NCBI GenBank assembly: GCA_964006375.1
Contig: OZ023262.1
Coordinates: 200,470,778 to 200,534,777, forward strand
Origin: Tillus elongatus
Lineage: Eukaryota > Arthropoda > Insecta > Coleoptera > Cleridae
Direction: 5' to 3'
DNA: 64,000 nucleotides
Shown here: piece by piece, positions 35,700 to 55,319 of the stretch
Position numbering within the stretch: the first letter of the stretch is position 1
Layout of the letters: each line of letters begins with the position of its first letter
Translations under genes and position numbers: made by a program
The notes under the pieces: generated by a model
Databases searched by the model: none
Seen by the model: only the letters and a program-made list of their open reading frames with translations
Told to the model about the DNA's origin: nothing

Positions 35700-36960
35700 A
35701 ATAACATTTCGTTTATTACACTGTTAGTTTAAGGCGCTACTGATTGAACTTGGAATTTTAAAACGATTTCGTTCACAGTGAAACACTGTGCATTCAACAA
35801 GAATGGGTTTAACAGATAAAGGAACATTACAGTCACTGCATATTGGTCTATCAGTTCCAACAATTAAGTAGTCGTGGTACAACCTTGTGTATGCACTTCG
35901 AAGGCGGGCTAGTAATACCTGGTTGCGCCTGTTTGGTGTACTTCTCGGCCAAGGTTTCACTACATTTTTAATGTTTATTAGTTTTGAAGAGGACCAGGTC
36001 CACTCACATTTCCAGGTGTTTAAAACAATATTTTTAGAGAATACCTGGGTATCACTGGACACAGTTATTTCAAATGTTTCCGATTGAGAGGTTGGTTAGC
36101 GAGTTGCAACATCTACTTTTTCATTACAGGCAATACCAATATAAGATGGGCACCCCAAAAACACCAAACGCTTTCCAAGTTGATTTAGTGCGCGCAGTTT
36201 ACTTTTAATATCAACTCACATAGGTTTTGTTGGATACAGCTGTTTTAGACTTTTTATAGCACCGAGGGAGTCTGATATTATGATAATTATTAGTTACACT
36301 AGTATTTTTGAGATGTAGAAATGTCTGTAGATATGCTTACAGTTCTCCTGTAAATATATGCTATAACAGGGAGGTTGGAAATAGAGGTCTTATCTGGCGA
36401 TACCACTGCCCAACCAACACCAAAACAACAAGTTTTGAACGAGTCTGTGCATATTTCTGTGAAGTTTTCATACAAGGCCAACTTTGTGTGAAAACACTTA
36501 TTGAATACAGATAAGGTTGGAACTTTGGAATAGTGGCACTTTTCCAGTCCGGTGGTATGTTGAAACGATTCTGTTCCACGCGAGGGAAGATGACTTGAAG
36601 ATCATCCATTAATGCGTTCATAGTAAACTAGCTAAGCTCTTGGTTTGTTTGCAAATATCTTTCAGCATCTATTTGTCAATGTGTTGGCGTATAGTGGGTG
36701 GTCGGGGTTAGCGGCAAGTGAGACTGCACGAAATCGGCTTAGCAACTTTTTTATGGAATCTCCTGACGGTTCGCCAGCGAGATAGTATATGCTCTCTATC
36801 GGACTGGCCTTGAAAGTTCCCAAGCTGTTTTTAGTGCAGTATTATGGATGATGTCCATGAGCACTGATTTTGTGGCAGATGCATAGGCAATTGAACCGTA
36901 ATCTAATTTTACGTCTGAGAATCTGCCCTCCAAGAGCTATTCGCCAGGGTTTTTTTTAAA
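35700..36960 (-). pseudogene. Jockey-like LINE, decayed
   Basis: Minus strand, in order. 36,960-36,680 encodes the RT thumb region (SKLDYGSIAYASATKSVLMD, TAWELSRPV, SLANRQEIP). 36,520-36,270 encodes an RNase H start (FTEICTDSFKT, GVGWAVV; the usual TDGSKT reads TDSFKT). A remnant of the ISDSLGAIKSLKQLYP motif follows near 36,290-36,220. 36,062-35,724 encodes the C-terminal block (LLARLRSAYTRLYHDYLI, ICSDCNVPLSVKPILVECTV). The 112-codon C-terminal part is the longest open piece. Frame breaks and stops separate the others. The 5' part is duplicated with its flank at 38,001. Confidence 0.75.
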
Positions 36961-37803
36961 ATCAAATTTAGAATTTTTTGGCAACTTGTTTCATAAAAGG
37001 GATGGCGAGATTTGTTTTGTATGCCGTTCTAAGTGATAACGTATATACCATATTATGCACATACCTAGTATTTAACAATTTAGTCCTCAGTTTGAGCTAA
37101 TTTACTTTATTTTGTGTGTCATATATCACATAAACATTATCGCAGGAAGCATTTTGATGAGTAAAGCGTTTTATCAGCAGATTACTGTTACGAAGCAGGT
37201 ACCTTCTAATCGTCAGTTATATTTATGTTTATGTTTGAGATATTGCGCCATTATATAGTTGCAATGACCTCATTAAAACTTATAAGTTTTCACACGAAGT
37301 TACAGCAATAATAACTTTTATTGCTGTTAAATTTACTTATAACCGGTCTGCTAAGTACTTTCTTTATATGGTATTTCGTAGACACTGAATAAAGTAATAT
37401 TAGGTGGAAGAGTAGAGATGTTAAGGTAGAATGTATGCAGTTACTTCAATTAAACAATTACTCGACTTGTTCTTCTTTGGTTTTAAGAAGAACTGGTGTA
37501 TAAAAAGTGGTAGAAAGACAAACTTTTATTATACAATAAATAAGCCAATAATAATGCACGTGTGTTATGTTAGCGAATTTTCATTAAATGTTTCAAATTT
37601 CAATAACTTAATTTGCTATGGATCTAGAAAGTTGAATTATGGTATATAATAAAGTCTTTAATAGGGCAACATACCTACCAGATTTTATCAAAATAACCTG
37701 GTTACCTGGTTATTTTTTGAGATACCAATTTTTTTTTTAGAAACATTTTTTTTTTAAAACTGATCCGATCGGGCTAGCTAACGAATTGATCCAAGCTAGT
37801 AAA

Positions 37804-37878
<75 letters not shown>

Positions 37879-38000
37879 TATATATATATTGGGTGTCCCA
37901 GTTCTCCTGTTCCAACCGGATATCTCGGCTAGTAAGTTCGTAAGTCATATTTTAATATTATAATGGCTTAAGAACCGGTTATTTGAAAATGAACGAATAT
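36701..38000. repeat. Tandem duplication, copy 1 (1300 bp)
   Basis: Begins GTCGGGGTTAGCGGCAAGTG and ends GAACGAATAT, where copy 2 starts immediately. It covers LINE RT sequence, AT-rich DNA, a family A fragment, a (TA)n tract and about 110 bases of the TIR element that continues after copy 2. Confidence 0.95.
37810..37888. repeat. (TA)n tract, short allele of the duplicated tract
   Basis: About 31 TA units to 37,872, then an imperfect TATTATATTATATATATA tail. Confidence 0.95.
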
Positions 38001-42260
<4,260 letters not shown>

Positions 42261-42399
42261 TTCGGCACGATGCAATGATAATCAAAAGACGTTGAAAACG
42301 TATAGACACCATGCATATAAAGTTGATTTGTACCAAGCTTTATATGCCAAAGATTGTTCACGAAGGCTAGCATTCCGTAGGCGGTTTCATAATTAGATT

Positions 42400-42820
42400 T
42401 ATCTTGCCGGTGATTTCATCAAGAATTTCTCTGGATAGATGATACCTGCTCTACTAAGAATGATGTACTCAACCATAATAACTTCCACTATTATTTATAT
42501 ACGAATCCACGACTCCTTAGAAAAGCTTTCCTTTTGCTGCGTAATACTCTGCTAACATCAATTTTTTTTAAGATAGCTTGACTGGTGAACGTTACCTTCA
42601 GTTATAGCCGAATGATTTACAATTTTTTTATAGGAAAAACCTCTAAGTGTGTTACGAAATATTGTTTTTTTTACAACAAGGCTGTGCACCGGCTCATAAT
42701 GCACGAATTGTGATAAATCTTCTTAATAGTGTTTTTGACAACAACTGGATTGGTACTAGTGTCAAGCATCGTTGAAACTAGTCATGATATCGACTTCTTG
42801 CTTAACGCAACATTGATTTT
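42400..42820 (+). pseudogene. DDE transposase relic (Tc1/mariner-type)
   Basis: Plus-strand pieces in changing frames: TKNDVLNHNNFHYYLYTNPR (about 42,450-42,510), a SLTGERYLQL remnant (about 42,578), and FFLQQGCAPAHNARIV followed by NLLNSVFDNNWIGT (about 42,672-42,760). The family's QQDG reads QQGC, losing the second catalytic Asp. No TIRs were recognised. Short, dead relic. Confidence 0.6.
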
Positions 42821-42821
42821 T

Positions 42822-43163
42822 TTTGTTTAAAGTCGCTCTATTTCAGCGACTATGAGCAATCAACGACGCCGGGAAGCAGTTTCACCTCACTATTCTTGAA
42901 AGTTTGCCGAACTCCTGACTTTCTGTAAGCAGGGTAGGGATCTTTAACGTTCCCAACATCACATGAACACGGGACCGACGGATTTACACCCCCTACGATG
43001 GGCGGAACATGCATACATTCAATTTGCTCAAATATACTGCCACAATCTTGGTTAACGTTAATGTTACAGTATTTACTGAAAAAGTGAAAGCAAAACCCTG
43101 AGATGGAACCCAGTATCCCTCGGTTTACAGGCACACGTTGTTACCACTGAACCACGGAGGCTC
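42822..43163 (-). mobile_element. tRNA-derived SINE, copy 3
   Basis: The complement reads GAGCCTCCGTGGTTCAGTGG at the head and contains the GTTGGGAACGTTAAAGATCC body block, collinear with 2396-2755. It is full length or nearly so. Confidence 0.8.
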
Positions 43164-44252
43164 TAATTTAGAAGCAACTATGGAGATTTTGAAAGCATTA
43201 TTAAAAATGAAAGACTGAAGCTGTTAAAAAATAATATTGTAAAGTATTATTCTAAGAAAATATTTTGTTTTTAAGGATTTAACACTAAGCAACGTGTAAT
43301 AAGTTTATAAATTATTAAATCTTTTAGGGACAAAAAAGTTTGGATAACAACCGTTTTCAAGACATTTTGTACAAGCCTACAGAGGTTATAAGGGGTAGCC
43401 AATTAAACAAATATTGGTAAAGCTTGATAAGGTCGAAAGGGTGCATCACGGGTAACCTAATGTATTAAAAAGTTCTTAAAATGTGTGTTTCATCTGTGTT
43501 GCGCCAGATCACCAAAGAAATCAATTTCATGCCCGTGGTTTTTTAATGGGACTAGGAATCTGGAGAATAATGTAGTGTAAAAAATTCATACGGCAAAATC
43601 TAGGTTGGTTTCAATCTTTCTTGTCCAGTATACCTAGCTATGCTAAAAGTAGTCATTTAGGGGCATTATTTGTAAACGAGCTTATTTTAAACTAAGTGTT
43701 AAAGATTCGATTAAACTAAATTTCACAAGCAAGTTTTGAACAGAAATGAAAGGGTATCTTTTCGTCATTTTTGTATGATATACAAGAGCTATTGTGTGGT
43801 AAAAAGGCTCCCATAATTTAAATAAATACGTTGTAATTATTAAATAAGGAAGTTAGGTAATAATTGCCTAAAATAGAACTGTAATTTCGACTAGATGACG
43901 TCATCTTTTGATATTCAACTTTATGATCAGCTAAATATTCTTAAGTTAAATAATATTGAAAAACTAGACGATTATTATTGTTTTTTCTATTGTTTCTAAC
44001 TGATGTAAATATAGTGATGTAATAGTTTGATTAAATATGTTTTAAATTTATACCTTATCTGTTATGAAGTATTTGTGGTATCAGATGACATACGTTTAGC
44101 ATATCCAAAACAAAGGTCAGGAATATATACAAAATGCATATACATTTTAATTGCAATATTTAATTTGATTGATGTTTGGTAAAAAAAAGCGTGTGCTGTA
44201 AAAACAAAAATGTTAACCTAGTTAGCAGCTGTCAGTTGTAACCGTTAAGCTT
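43164..44252. other. No gene seen
   Basis: AT-rich, no recognised element. Confidence 0.55.
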
Positions 44253-44386
44253 TTTAGTGAATTTTTATTTAAAAAAATTAACTAATAGAGAGGTATCGAT
44301 GGTAAGACTTTGCAAAATTTTTTTTCAAATGAGCACGAACTAGCACCTCTAGAACCCATATCCGGGGTCAGTTTCAATTTTTAAAT

Positions 44387-46256
<1,870 letters not shown>

Positions 46257-46722
46257 GTATCCAACCGATAACTCAAAAAATAATTAACCGATTTTGATGA
46301 AACTCTATAAGTACCTTTGTTTTTTTAATGGCTTGGATGAGTTCGTTAATCAGGATAATCGGACAAGGCTTTCCGGGAAACTTTTAAGTTTTCTTTCGAA
46401 AAAAAAAAATTTTTCTCCGAAAATTACAAAGCAATTTAGTGAAATTTGGTGAATATGTTGCTTTGAGAAAGACCTTACTACATACCAAAATTCAACTTTC
46501 TAAGCTTATAGAAAATTGAGTGTTTCAAATTTTGAATTTTCTTTCGAACAAAATTTTTTTTCCGAAAATTACAAAGTTATTTTAATGACATTTGGCGGAT
46601 ATGTTGCCTGGGGAAAGGTTTTACTACATACCAAAATTCAACTTTCTAAATTTATCGAAAATTGAGTTTGAAGCATTTAAAAAAAATTCACTACCATAAC
46701 GCACTTGCTGCGTCCTGAACTT

Positions 46723-47096
46723 TTATAGTATCATACTGTTTCAAAAAAGTAGAAAGCACAAATAATGTGTTAGTCTCTGGACAGAAAAGTCGAAATAGAA
46801 ATATTAGTTGGTACGGAACACGTACTTTTCGTGAAATAGATAATTAGCTTACTCGACGATATTCAGAAGGCAATATACAGTATGTAACAGTGGCCAATTG
46901 AATAGATTTTAGCCGAAAATGGAACAGTTGACAGGCATAACAACCAGCGTCGAAATTGAGAGCCTAGATCAAACCAAACCCGAAAAGTTATGTGGTCGCA
47001 TTATAGAAGCATGTAAGGGTATAAGTAGACAGCAGTTAAGAAGTGTAATAAGTAATAATCGAAATAACTCTTATTAAACCCCTTATTAATTCCCTC
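46723..47096. other. No gene seen
   Basis: Spacer between two family A copies, without recognisable features. Confidence 0.5.
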
Positions 47097-47608
<512 letters not shown>

Positions 47609-48159
47609 TTCTGTTTTTTCATTTTGTATAAAATTGTGAATCTTAAATAAATATAGTTTGTATTAATAATAAATTATTTCATGATTAGAAAAAGATATTC
47701 ATAAGGAAACTATTTTAGGTATAGGCAGGTTCTAAGCGATTTTAAATAAGAACCTGTCGGCGTTTTTTTTGCTACACAAAATCACCACTAGGTATTTAAA
47801 TAAATTATTTCGTAATGTTTCTGAGAAATATATTTTTTCCCTCGAAGACCCTATGGTTTAGAACAATAAAAATTTGTACAGGCAGATAATAAGGGATTAT
47901 GAATAAGAATCGGGCGTCAGCTTTTTCCTGAAAAAAATCTTTAAAGCAATTTTTGAAAAAAAAATCGTAATTTTTTCCTCAAAAACCTCGTTGTTTAGAA
48001 CAATGAAAATCGATACAGGCCAGTTTACAGCGATTGGAAGTAAAAAATTTCCACGTTTTCGTTTCTAAAAAAAGCGTTGATAGTAATTTTTGTCTAAACA
48101 GTTTCATGGTTTTCAAAATATTTTATACACAGTGCGGAACAGCCAAATGGAAAAAGCCT
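47609..48159. other. No gene seen
   Basis: AT-rich; a frame at 48,034-48,399 runs into M1 and has no coding support. Confidence 0.5.
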
Positions 48160-48469
48160 GGACGTAGTAAGTGCGTTATGATAGTGAATTTTCATAAAAT
48201 TGTTTTAAATAGCAAATGTGTTTTTTTTAAGAAAGCAGACATCAAATATGGTTACCACTATAACATATATAGTAGAAACAATGTACTATATTTCATCAAA
48301 ATAACTTTATTGTTTAAAACTGTACAAAAAATTTTCGAAAATAAACTAAAATTTTCCCAAAAAAAACTAGTTTCCTGGCCAATGAACCTTATAGGTTAAT
48401 AGCAAATTGAGCTATTCAAATTTGAGGCATTCAATAAAAATGCACTACTATAACGCACTTGCTGAGTCC
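48160..48469 (-). mobile_element. MITE-like unit M1, inverted copy
   Basis: Starts GGACGTAGTAAGTGCGTTAT and ends ATAACGCACTTGCTGAGTCC. The interior is collinear with the complement of 8539-8843. Confidence 0.75.
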
Positions 48470-48579
48470 CGAATATATTTTCTTACAAACATGCATTATA
48501 ATTTCGTGGTATAAATTCCATACATTTAAGGTCAGTCCCGAACTGGCCAAGGGAATCCGTCTGTCTAATTAAAACAAAT

Positions 48580-48985
<406 letters not shown>

Positions 48986-49182
48986 AAAATGCAGAATCTC
49001 AATTATTGTGCATATTTGTAAAAACTAAAACACGTGAATTTTAGTTTTAAAAATGATACCCTGCAAGGTGGAAACTCCACCCCTGCATTCCATACTCTTC
49101 GAGTGACAGCTGTGGCCCCCAAATTATTAAATACGAAGTAGGGGCTTGTCACATCTCATTTAAAATAGCTCTTAATTCTCAA

Positions 49183-49226
49183 TTTCATCCTCTGATGAAG
49201 CCAACTTTGTTAGGGAAACCATCATA
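49183..49226 (+). ncRNA. Hammerhead-like motif, degenerate
   Basis: CTGATGA at 49,192-49,198, an imperfect stem II, then GAAAC at 49,214-49,218. The stem III C-G pair of other copies is lost (GAAACCATCATAAG). It is probably a PLE remnant. Confidence 0.35.
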
Positions 49227-49356
49227 AGTTCCAAATAAAAACAGGATTTTACTTAAGTGGGTTTTACCTTGTGTCCCCACTACAGTGACTGTGTAAAGAC
49301 AGTGTCCCTGTAAACTCAAACTATATACTTAGCTTAAATAACACACACACACACAC

Positions 49357-49360
<4 letters not shown>

Positions 49361-49435
<75 letters not shown>
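49361..49435. repeat. (TA)n tract preceded by (AC)n
   Basis: About 37 TA units after eight AC units at 49,341-49,357. Confidence 0.95.
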
Positions 49436-49439
<4 letters not shown>

Positions 49440-49940
49440 AATGGCTAGATTTTACTAATATAGGTTTAAGTCTATATAAAAAAGAATGTATCGATGTACA
49501 GAATATAAATCCTAATGTCTCTCCTTTTGTAAACCCAATATTTCCGTGGCCCAAATAAGTACGTTCATGAGACTTGGTAGGTCCTTAGGGGAATATGTGT
49601 CCCAGTCAATCCTAAAACTTAGAGAAAAAAATATGTATAAAAAACACCTCTAAAAAAAAATTAATAAAAAATATAATTTATATGTGTATATAAGTATATA
49701 AGTGTATATGTTTATATGTGTTACATATATACAGTAGGTGTATTCTATATGTGGGAATCATATATAGGTATATATGATAAGTAGGTATGTATAGATTACA
49801 CGAATGTAATAATTGTGTTTACGTTAGAGAGAAGTTATATGTATTCACTTGTCTTATTGAAAGTATCTACGAATTGAAACGAAATCGTAGGATAAAAGTC
49901 TGTGGTTGATAATTTACAAAATAAAACCATCCCAGTATGC

Positions 49941-49980
<40 letters not shown>

Positions 49981-50061
49981 GTGCTCATACGTTCCTCAAA
50001 GTTTTGATTGATCAACCATCACGTGCGATCAGCAACGCCATGTTTCATTTTTTTTTTCCAG
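49436..50061. other. No gene; simple repeats
   Basis: TATATGTG-rich low-complexity DNA (49,675-49,790) and (AC)18 at 49,942-49,977. Confidence 0.6.
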
Positions 50062-50215
50062 AGCCTTATGGGAAAAACAGGGAAATCGAACCATTTATCT
50101 CTTAATCGATGCATCTGTGAGAAAAACTGGACAGGGGCCACAAGTAATGGTGAAGAAATGACTCGTGTGATCTTTCATCGTCAGAGTGTCTTTTTGAATT
50201 AGATAATGCAAATTA
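50062..50215 (+). repeat. Dispersed repeat, second copy
   Basis: Diverged match to 3621-3850. The head carries CTTAATCGATGCATCTG and the tail AATGCAAATTAAAATCCCAT. Confidence 0.55.
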
Positions 50216-50654
50216 AAATCCCATTCTCGATCACCACAAAATTTCAAATCAACTCTAATGTCAATTGTCATATCAGTTTGAGAGTTTACATCACCTAAAA
50301 AGTAAGCAGTAACAGAAATCCTGTCAGAATTCTTACAAATTAAGTGGATAAATGTATTCAATTGTGAATATTTCACAAAATGTTGACGAGTACATTGTTT
50401 GAAGTTTTGTTGTGATGGTCTTTGGGCTTAGAATTGTTCATAAATATCTACAATAACGCTGATACTAAATGTATTTCATTGGGCTGTTCCACATTGTATA
50501 TAGATTTTAGGATCACTAATGAGTTAAACTAAAGCATTTAAAGAAAATTTGCTAAAAAATATACTTAAATGAGATTTTCTAGACTGTGTTTTTTGTCGAA
50601 ACTAAAATTTTCATTTATTCTGGAAAACAAAATTCCAGTACAAATTAAAGATTT
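50216..50654. other. No gene seen
   Basis: AT-rich, nothing recognised. Confidence 0.5.
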
Positions 50655-50783
50655 TACTGAATTTTCTTAAAAAACTTCACTAATGAGGAGATACTGAATT
50701 TTGAATTTTGAAAAAATTTCTTGAAATGGGCGCTAATTAGGCCCCCCAAAACACATATCTGGAGTCAGTTTCAATTTTTATAT

Positions 50784-50955
<172 letters not shown>

Positions 50956-51696
50956 CACACCGATAACTCAAAAAATAATGGGCCGATTTTAATTAAATTT
51001 GGTGAATACATTGCTTTTGCAAATAGATTGGATAAGTTCGTTATCCAAGAAAATCGGCACAGGTTTTCCCGGAAAATTTTGTGCAACCAAATTCGGTGCG
51101 CTAGTTTATATCCTTATTGGTAAGTTGCCTACCAAAATTTAGCGCTGTAGGTCAAGAGATAAAAAAGTTATAGGTATTTAAAGAAACATAAATTGGGGGT
51201 TTCCTCAAAACGTCGAAGTTGCGTTTTAAACGTCAAAATGGCTAACATTTAGGCAAAGAACTTTAATATTATACGGGCTATGGAAATAAAATGCCTCAAG
51301 AAGAATGTTTTACAAACCCTGAAGTCTTAGTTTCAACCGTCATTGTCCTTAATTTTACTAAAATATTTCCACCAAATTCATTTCAAATAGACCCTTTCTC
51401 TGATGCTTGGCAGTAGTCTATAGAGTTTATCGTTTAATGGTATATCATTTTTGTCGAATTTTAGTAAAAAATCAATAAAGCTCAATATATATCCGTTATT
51501 ATACAAGATATGAAAAAAAAAGTATATATTAATTTTAGGGTGTTTTGAGCTACATCTTAAAAAATATTTCTACAATCACAGCGTGGCCCATAAGTCGTTG
51601 GTGATACAATTTTTTTTTTTAGTCTAACACGCCTTATGTTATTGCATTTTTGCATTCTCCATCGAAAGATAATGCATGTTTGTACAAAAGAAATTC

Positions 51697-52013
51697 GGGA
51701 CGCAGCAAGTGCGTTATGGTAGCGAATTTTGATTAAATGCTTCATATTTGAAAGGCTCAATTTGCTATTAACCTATAAGGTGGACCAAGAAACGGTTTTT
51801 TTCGGGGAACACTTTAAGTTTACTTTCGGAAATTTTTGTACGCTTAAAAACAATAAAGTTATTTTGATGAAACATGGCACATTGTTTCTACTATACCTAT
51901 AGGTTATACTGGTAACCAAATTTGATCCCTGCTTTCTTTAAAAAAAACACACATATTTGCTATTAAAAACATTTTTATGAAAATTTACTACCATAACGCA
52001 CTTGCTGCGTCCC
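51697..52013 (+). mobile_element. MITE-like unit M1, copy
   Basis: About 317 bases, GGGACGCAGCAAGTGCGTTA to its complement, collinear with 8539-8843. Confidence 0.78.
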
Positions 52014-52059
52014 GGGTTTTTTATTATTGCCGAAATCAACAATTGGTTATTTGTGACCA

Positions 52060-52182
52060 GATATGATTACTATTTGCGCTATTATGGCTATTATGGCCAT
52101 TACGCTTACCATGACTATAATGGCTATTATGGCCATTACGCCTATTATGACTATAATGGCTATTATGGCTATTGTTATGTTT
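52060..52182 (+). repeat. 36-bp minisatellite, Tyr/Gly-coding
   Basis: Units of about 36 bases built on TATAATGGCTATTATGGCCA recur about three times. In one plus frame (52,002-52,202) they read as a Tyr/Gly-rich peptide (YYGHYAYHDYNGYYGHYAYY). There is no promoter or conserved context, so it is probably non-coding. Confidence 0.6.
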
Positions 52183-52202
52183 GGAGCTGTAGACAAAACT
52201 GA

Positions 52203-52973
52203 CAAAAGTAAATAAAACTATAATCACAAAATAATGACAGTTACACAGGAAGAACTTGATATCAAATTTAACAAAGTAATTTTCGTTCTCGTTCAGAACA
52301 GATAATAAAAGCATTCATAAACCATAACAGGTAAACAGGCTTCTCAATAGCGATTTCGCACACTTCGTTAAATCATCTTATTAATTGTTGGATACTTTTT
52401 CTTTTTGCATTGTTTTCATCTTGCAACAAATGATTATATAAAAATTTCAGTATGACGAATAATTTTTTGACTCATCTAGAGCTAAAGTCTGCTGTCATGT
52501 TTTTATTTTATTTCAACACTGTGAGCTTCGCTTCGCTTGGTCTACATTTTACAAATGATAGGCGAAAAGAGGTGTACGAAATTATAATTAGTTTTTTTTA
52601 AATTGATGTGAAATAAAATTAAATAATGTTTAAAACGAGTGAAATTTAATTGTCTTGGCTACTCCAGGTAATTTTCGTAAATATTTTCTGCATGATTTAA
52701 GAGTTAGTGACCGAATAATTTTATGATGTTTCATTGTCATCAGACGCAGTTGTAATGTTAGGTCAATTGTTTTATTACGTTACTTTATTATGTAACCGTA
52801 CCTAGTCACCTGTCTTTAACTAATAGACAACGCAAAATGTGTTGATGTCAGAAAAATAGTTTCCACGTCTGTATTTAGTATTATACCGAATTTTTATAAA
52901 AATATGGCTTTCATCTTTAAAATAGCATTACTGTCTCAATAAAAAGTAATAAAAGATAAATAAAAAAGTCTGA
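52203..52973. other. No gene; short PLE fragment
   Basis: AT-rich. 52,843-52,885 (AGTTTCCACGTCTGTATTTA) matches the PLE-like fragment at about 17,275. Confidence 0.45.
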
Positions 52974-53380
<407 letters not shown>

Positions 53381-54189
53381 TTACCCAACTGTCAAGATGT
53401 AATTACCTATTAACAAAAAGCTTTTCGATACAACTTTAGAAAAATCACAAAAATCCGAAAATTTTTTTTACAATAACTTATTAACAAATTTATTATTGAT
53501 TACCAAATTTTCCAAAAACCTTACAAAAGATGATTTCTACGCAAACACAAAAATTCTGTACAAACCGAATAAATATTTTTTACAGAAAAATTATCTAAAA
53601 GTATACATACAATTCGAATTATGTACCTAATCTGTAATTCAAATTGCAAAAAAGAAAACGTAAACATTTTTTTTTCACTTTTCAAGCAAATTTGAACCAG
53701 TGGAAATTATTACTAAAGTCTTAAGTCTGTCACTTTAAAGTTCCATTTGACATTCATTAATGAAAACAATTTATCAACTACTTATATATTATGAAAACAT
53801 AGAGAATCCTATCAAATTAATTATTTCTTACCTTTTTCGCATCAAAGTTAAATCAAACATTTAAACATATTTCTTCGATAGTTCGCTAAATAATCACCTA
53901 ATGTAATCGGTGATTAGATTTGAATATAAAACTGAAAAAATTAAAACTGATCCCTACATGAATCATGCTATACGATTATAAATGTAATTATTTCCAAAAC
54001 TAGAGTCCGTATGTATAGGGAGTATTATATAAAACTTGAAGCAGGGGGCATGCCTTTCGCAACACAAAACAGGCTGTTCCATTTAAAAAAATTGCGTTAC
54101 AGCAATTTGATTGTGTTTACATTCAGCCACTATTAGCGCGTGTATAGTGCATCTCAATTTTTTCGACGAATAATATAAACGAAAACCTC
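53381..54189. other. No gene seen
   Basis: AT-rich, nothing recognised. Confidence 0.5.
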
Positions 54190-54645
54190 CCTGAATTCGT
54201 AATTTTAATGGTCATTTTTACCAATAGATAGCGGAGAATATCATAATTTTTGATATGTGAAAAGTTGCAATACAATTGAGATAACTCAAAAGCGATCAAC
54301 GCTGGGATTTTTTTTTCACACAAACATGCATTATAATTCGATGGAAAAATGCAATGATATAAGAGATGCCCGATTAAAAAAAAATTGTATCATAAACAAA
54401 TTATGGGCCACCCTGTAATGCTTGAAATAATTTTATAAGATGCAGCTCAAGATACCCTATAATTATCGTATACAATTTTTCTCGTATCTTATATAATAAG
54501 GGATATATTGAGCACCACCGTAGAAAAACGTCACCCTGTATATATGTCAACAGATAAAAACTGAAACTTACCCCGACTATGTGTTTGCACTGATTTGAAA
54601 AAATTAAATACTCGCGGTCTCCTTAATTGCGATTTTTCCACAAAA
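54190..54645 (-). repeat. Family A segment, inverted
   Basis: 54,320-54,540 matches the complement of the segment of about 550 bases (8260-8520). A diverged head block lies at 54,555-54,645. Confidence 0.55.
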
Positions 54646-54655
54646 ATGGGTTAAT

Positions 54656-54669
54656 GGGGGGGGGGGGGG
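54656..54669 (+). repeat. Poly-G run (14 G)
   Basis: Fourteen consecutive G directly before the LINE tail units. Confidence 0.9.
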
Positions 54670-54843
54670 TGTCTGTTTACATCACGTTCATCTTTGTCCA
54701 CCTGGACTATAGCGGTAAACATAACATTTTATTTTCGTATGGTTACAGGGATAGGATTTTTCTAACGATTTAGAATGTCCCAAAAAACGCTACTTTCTGT
54801 ATTGTTCTTCAACGGGCGGTAGTAGTAGTAGTAGTAGTTAGTA

Positions 54844-54844
<1 letters not shown>

Positions 54845-54914
<70 letters not shown>

Positions 54915-54939
54915 TTATTATTATTCTTATTATTATTAC

Positions 54940-54984
<45 letters not shown>
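54845..54984. repeat. (ATT)n tract
   Basis: About 46 units with two CTT interruptions. Confidence 0.95.
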
Positions 54985-55201
54985 GTTCTCTTCTTTCTAC
55001 TCGTGGCGCACTCGGTCCCTCACGGAACCAGAGATTTGCATCAATTTCATATTTGTCCACGCGGACTATAGCGGTAAACATAACAGTTTATTTTCTATGG
55101 TTACAGGGATAGGACTTTCCTAACGATTTAGAATCTCCCAAGAATCGCTGCTTTCTGCATTGTATTTCAACGAGCGGTAGTATTAGTAGTAGTAGTAGTA
55201 G

Positions 55202-55314
<113 letters not shown>

Positions 55315-55319
55315 TTGTT

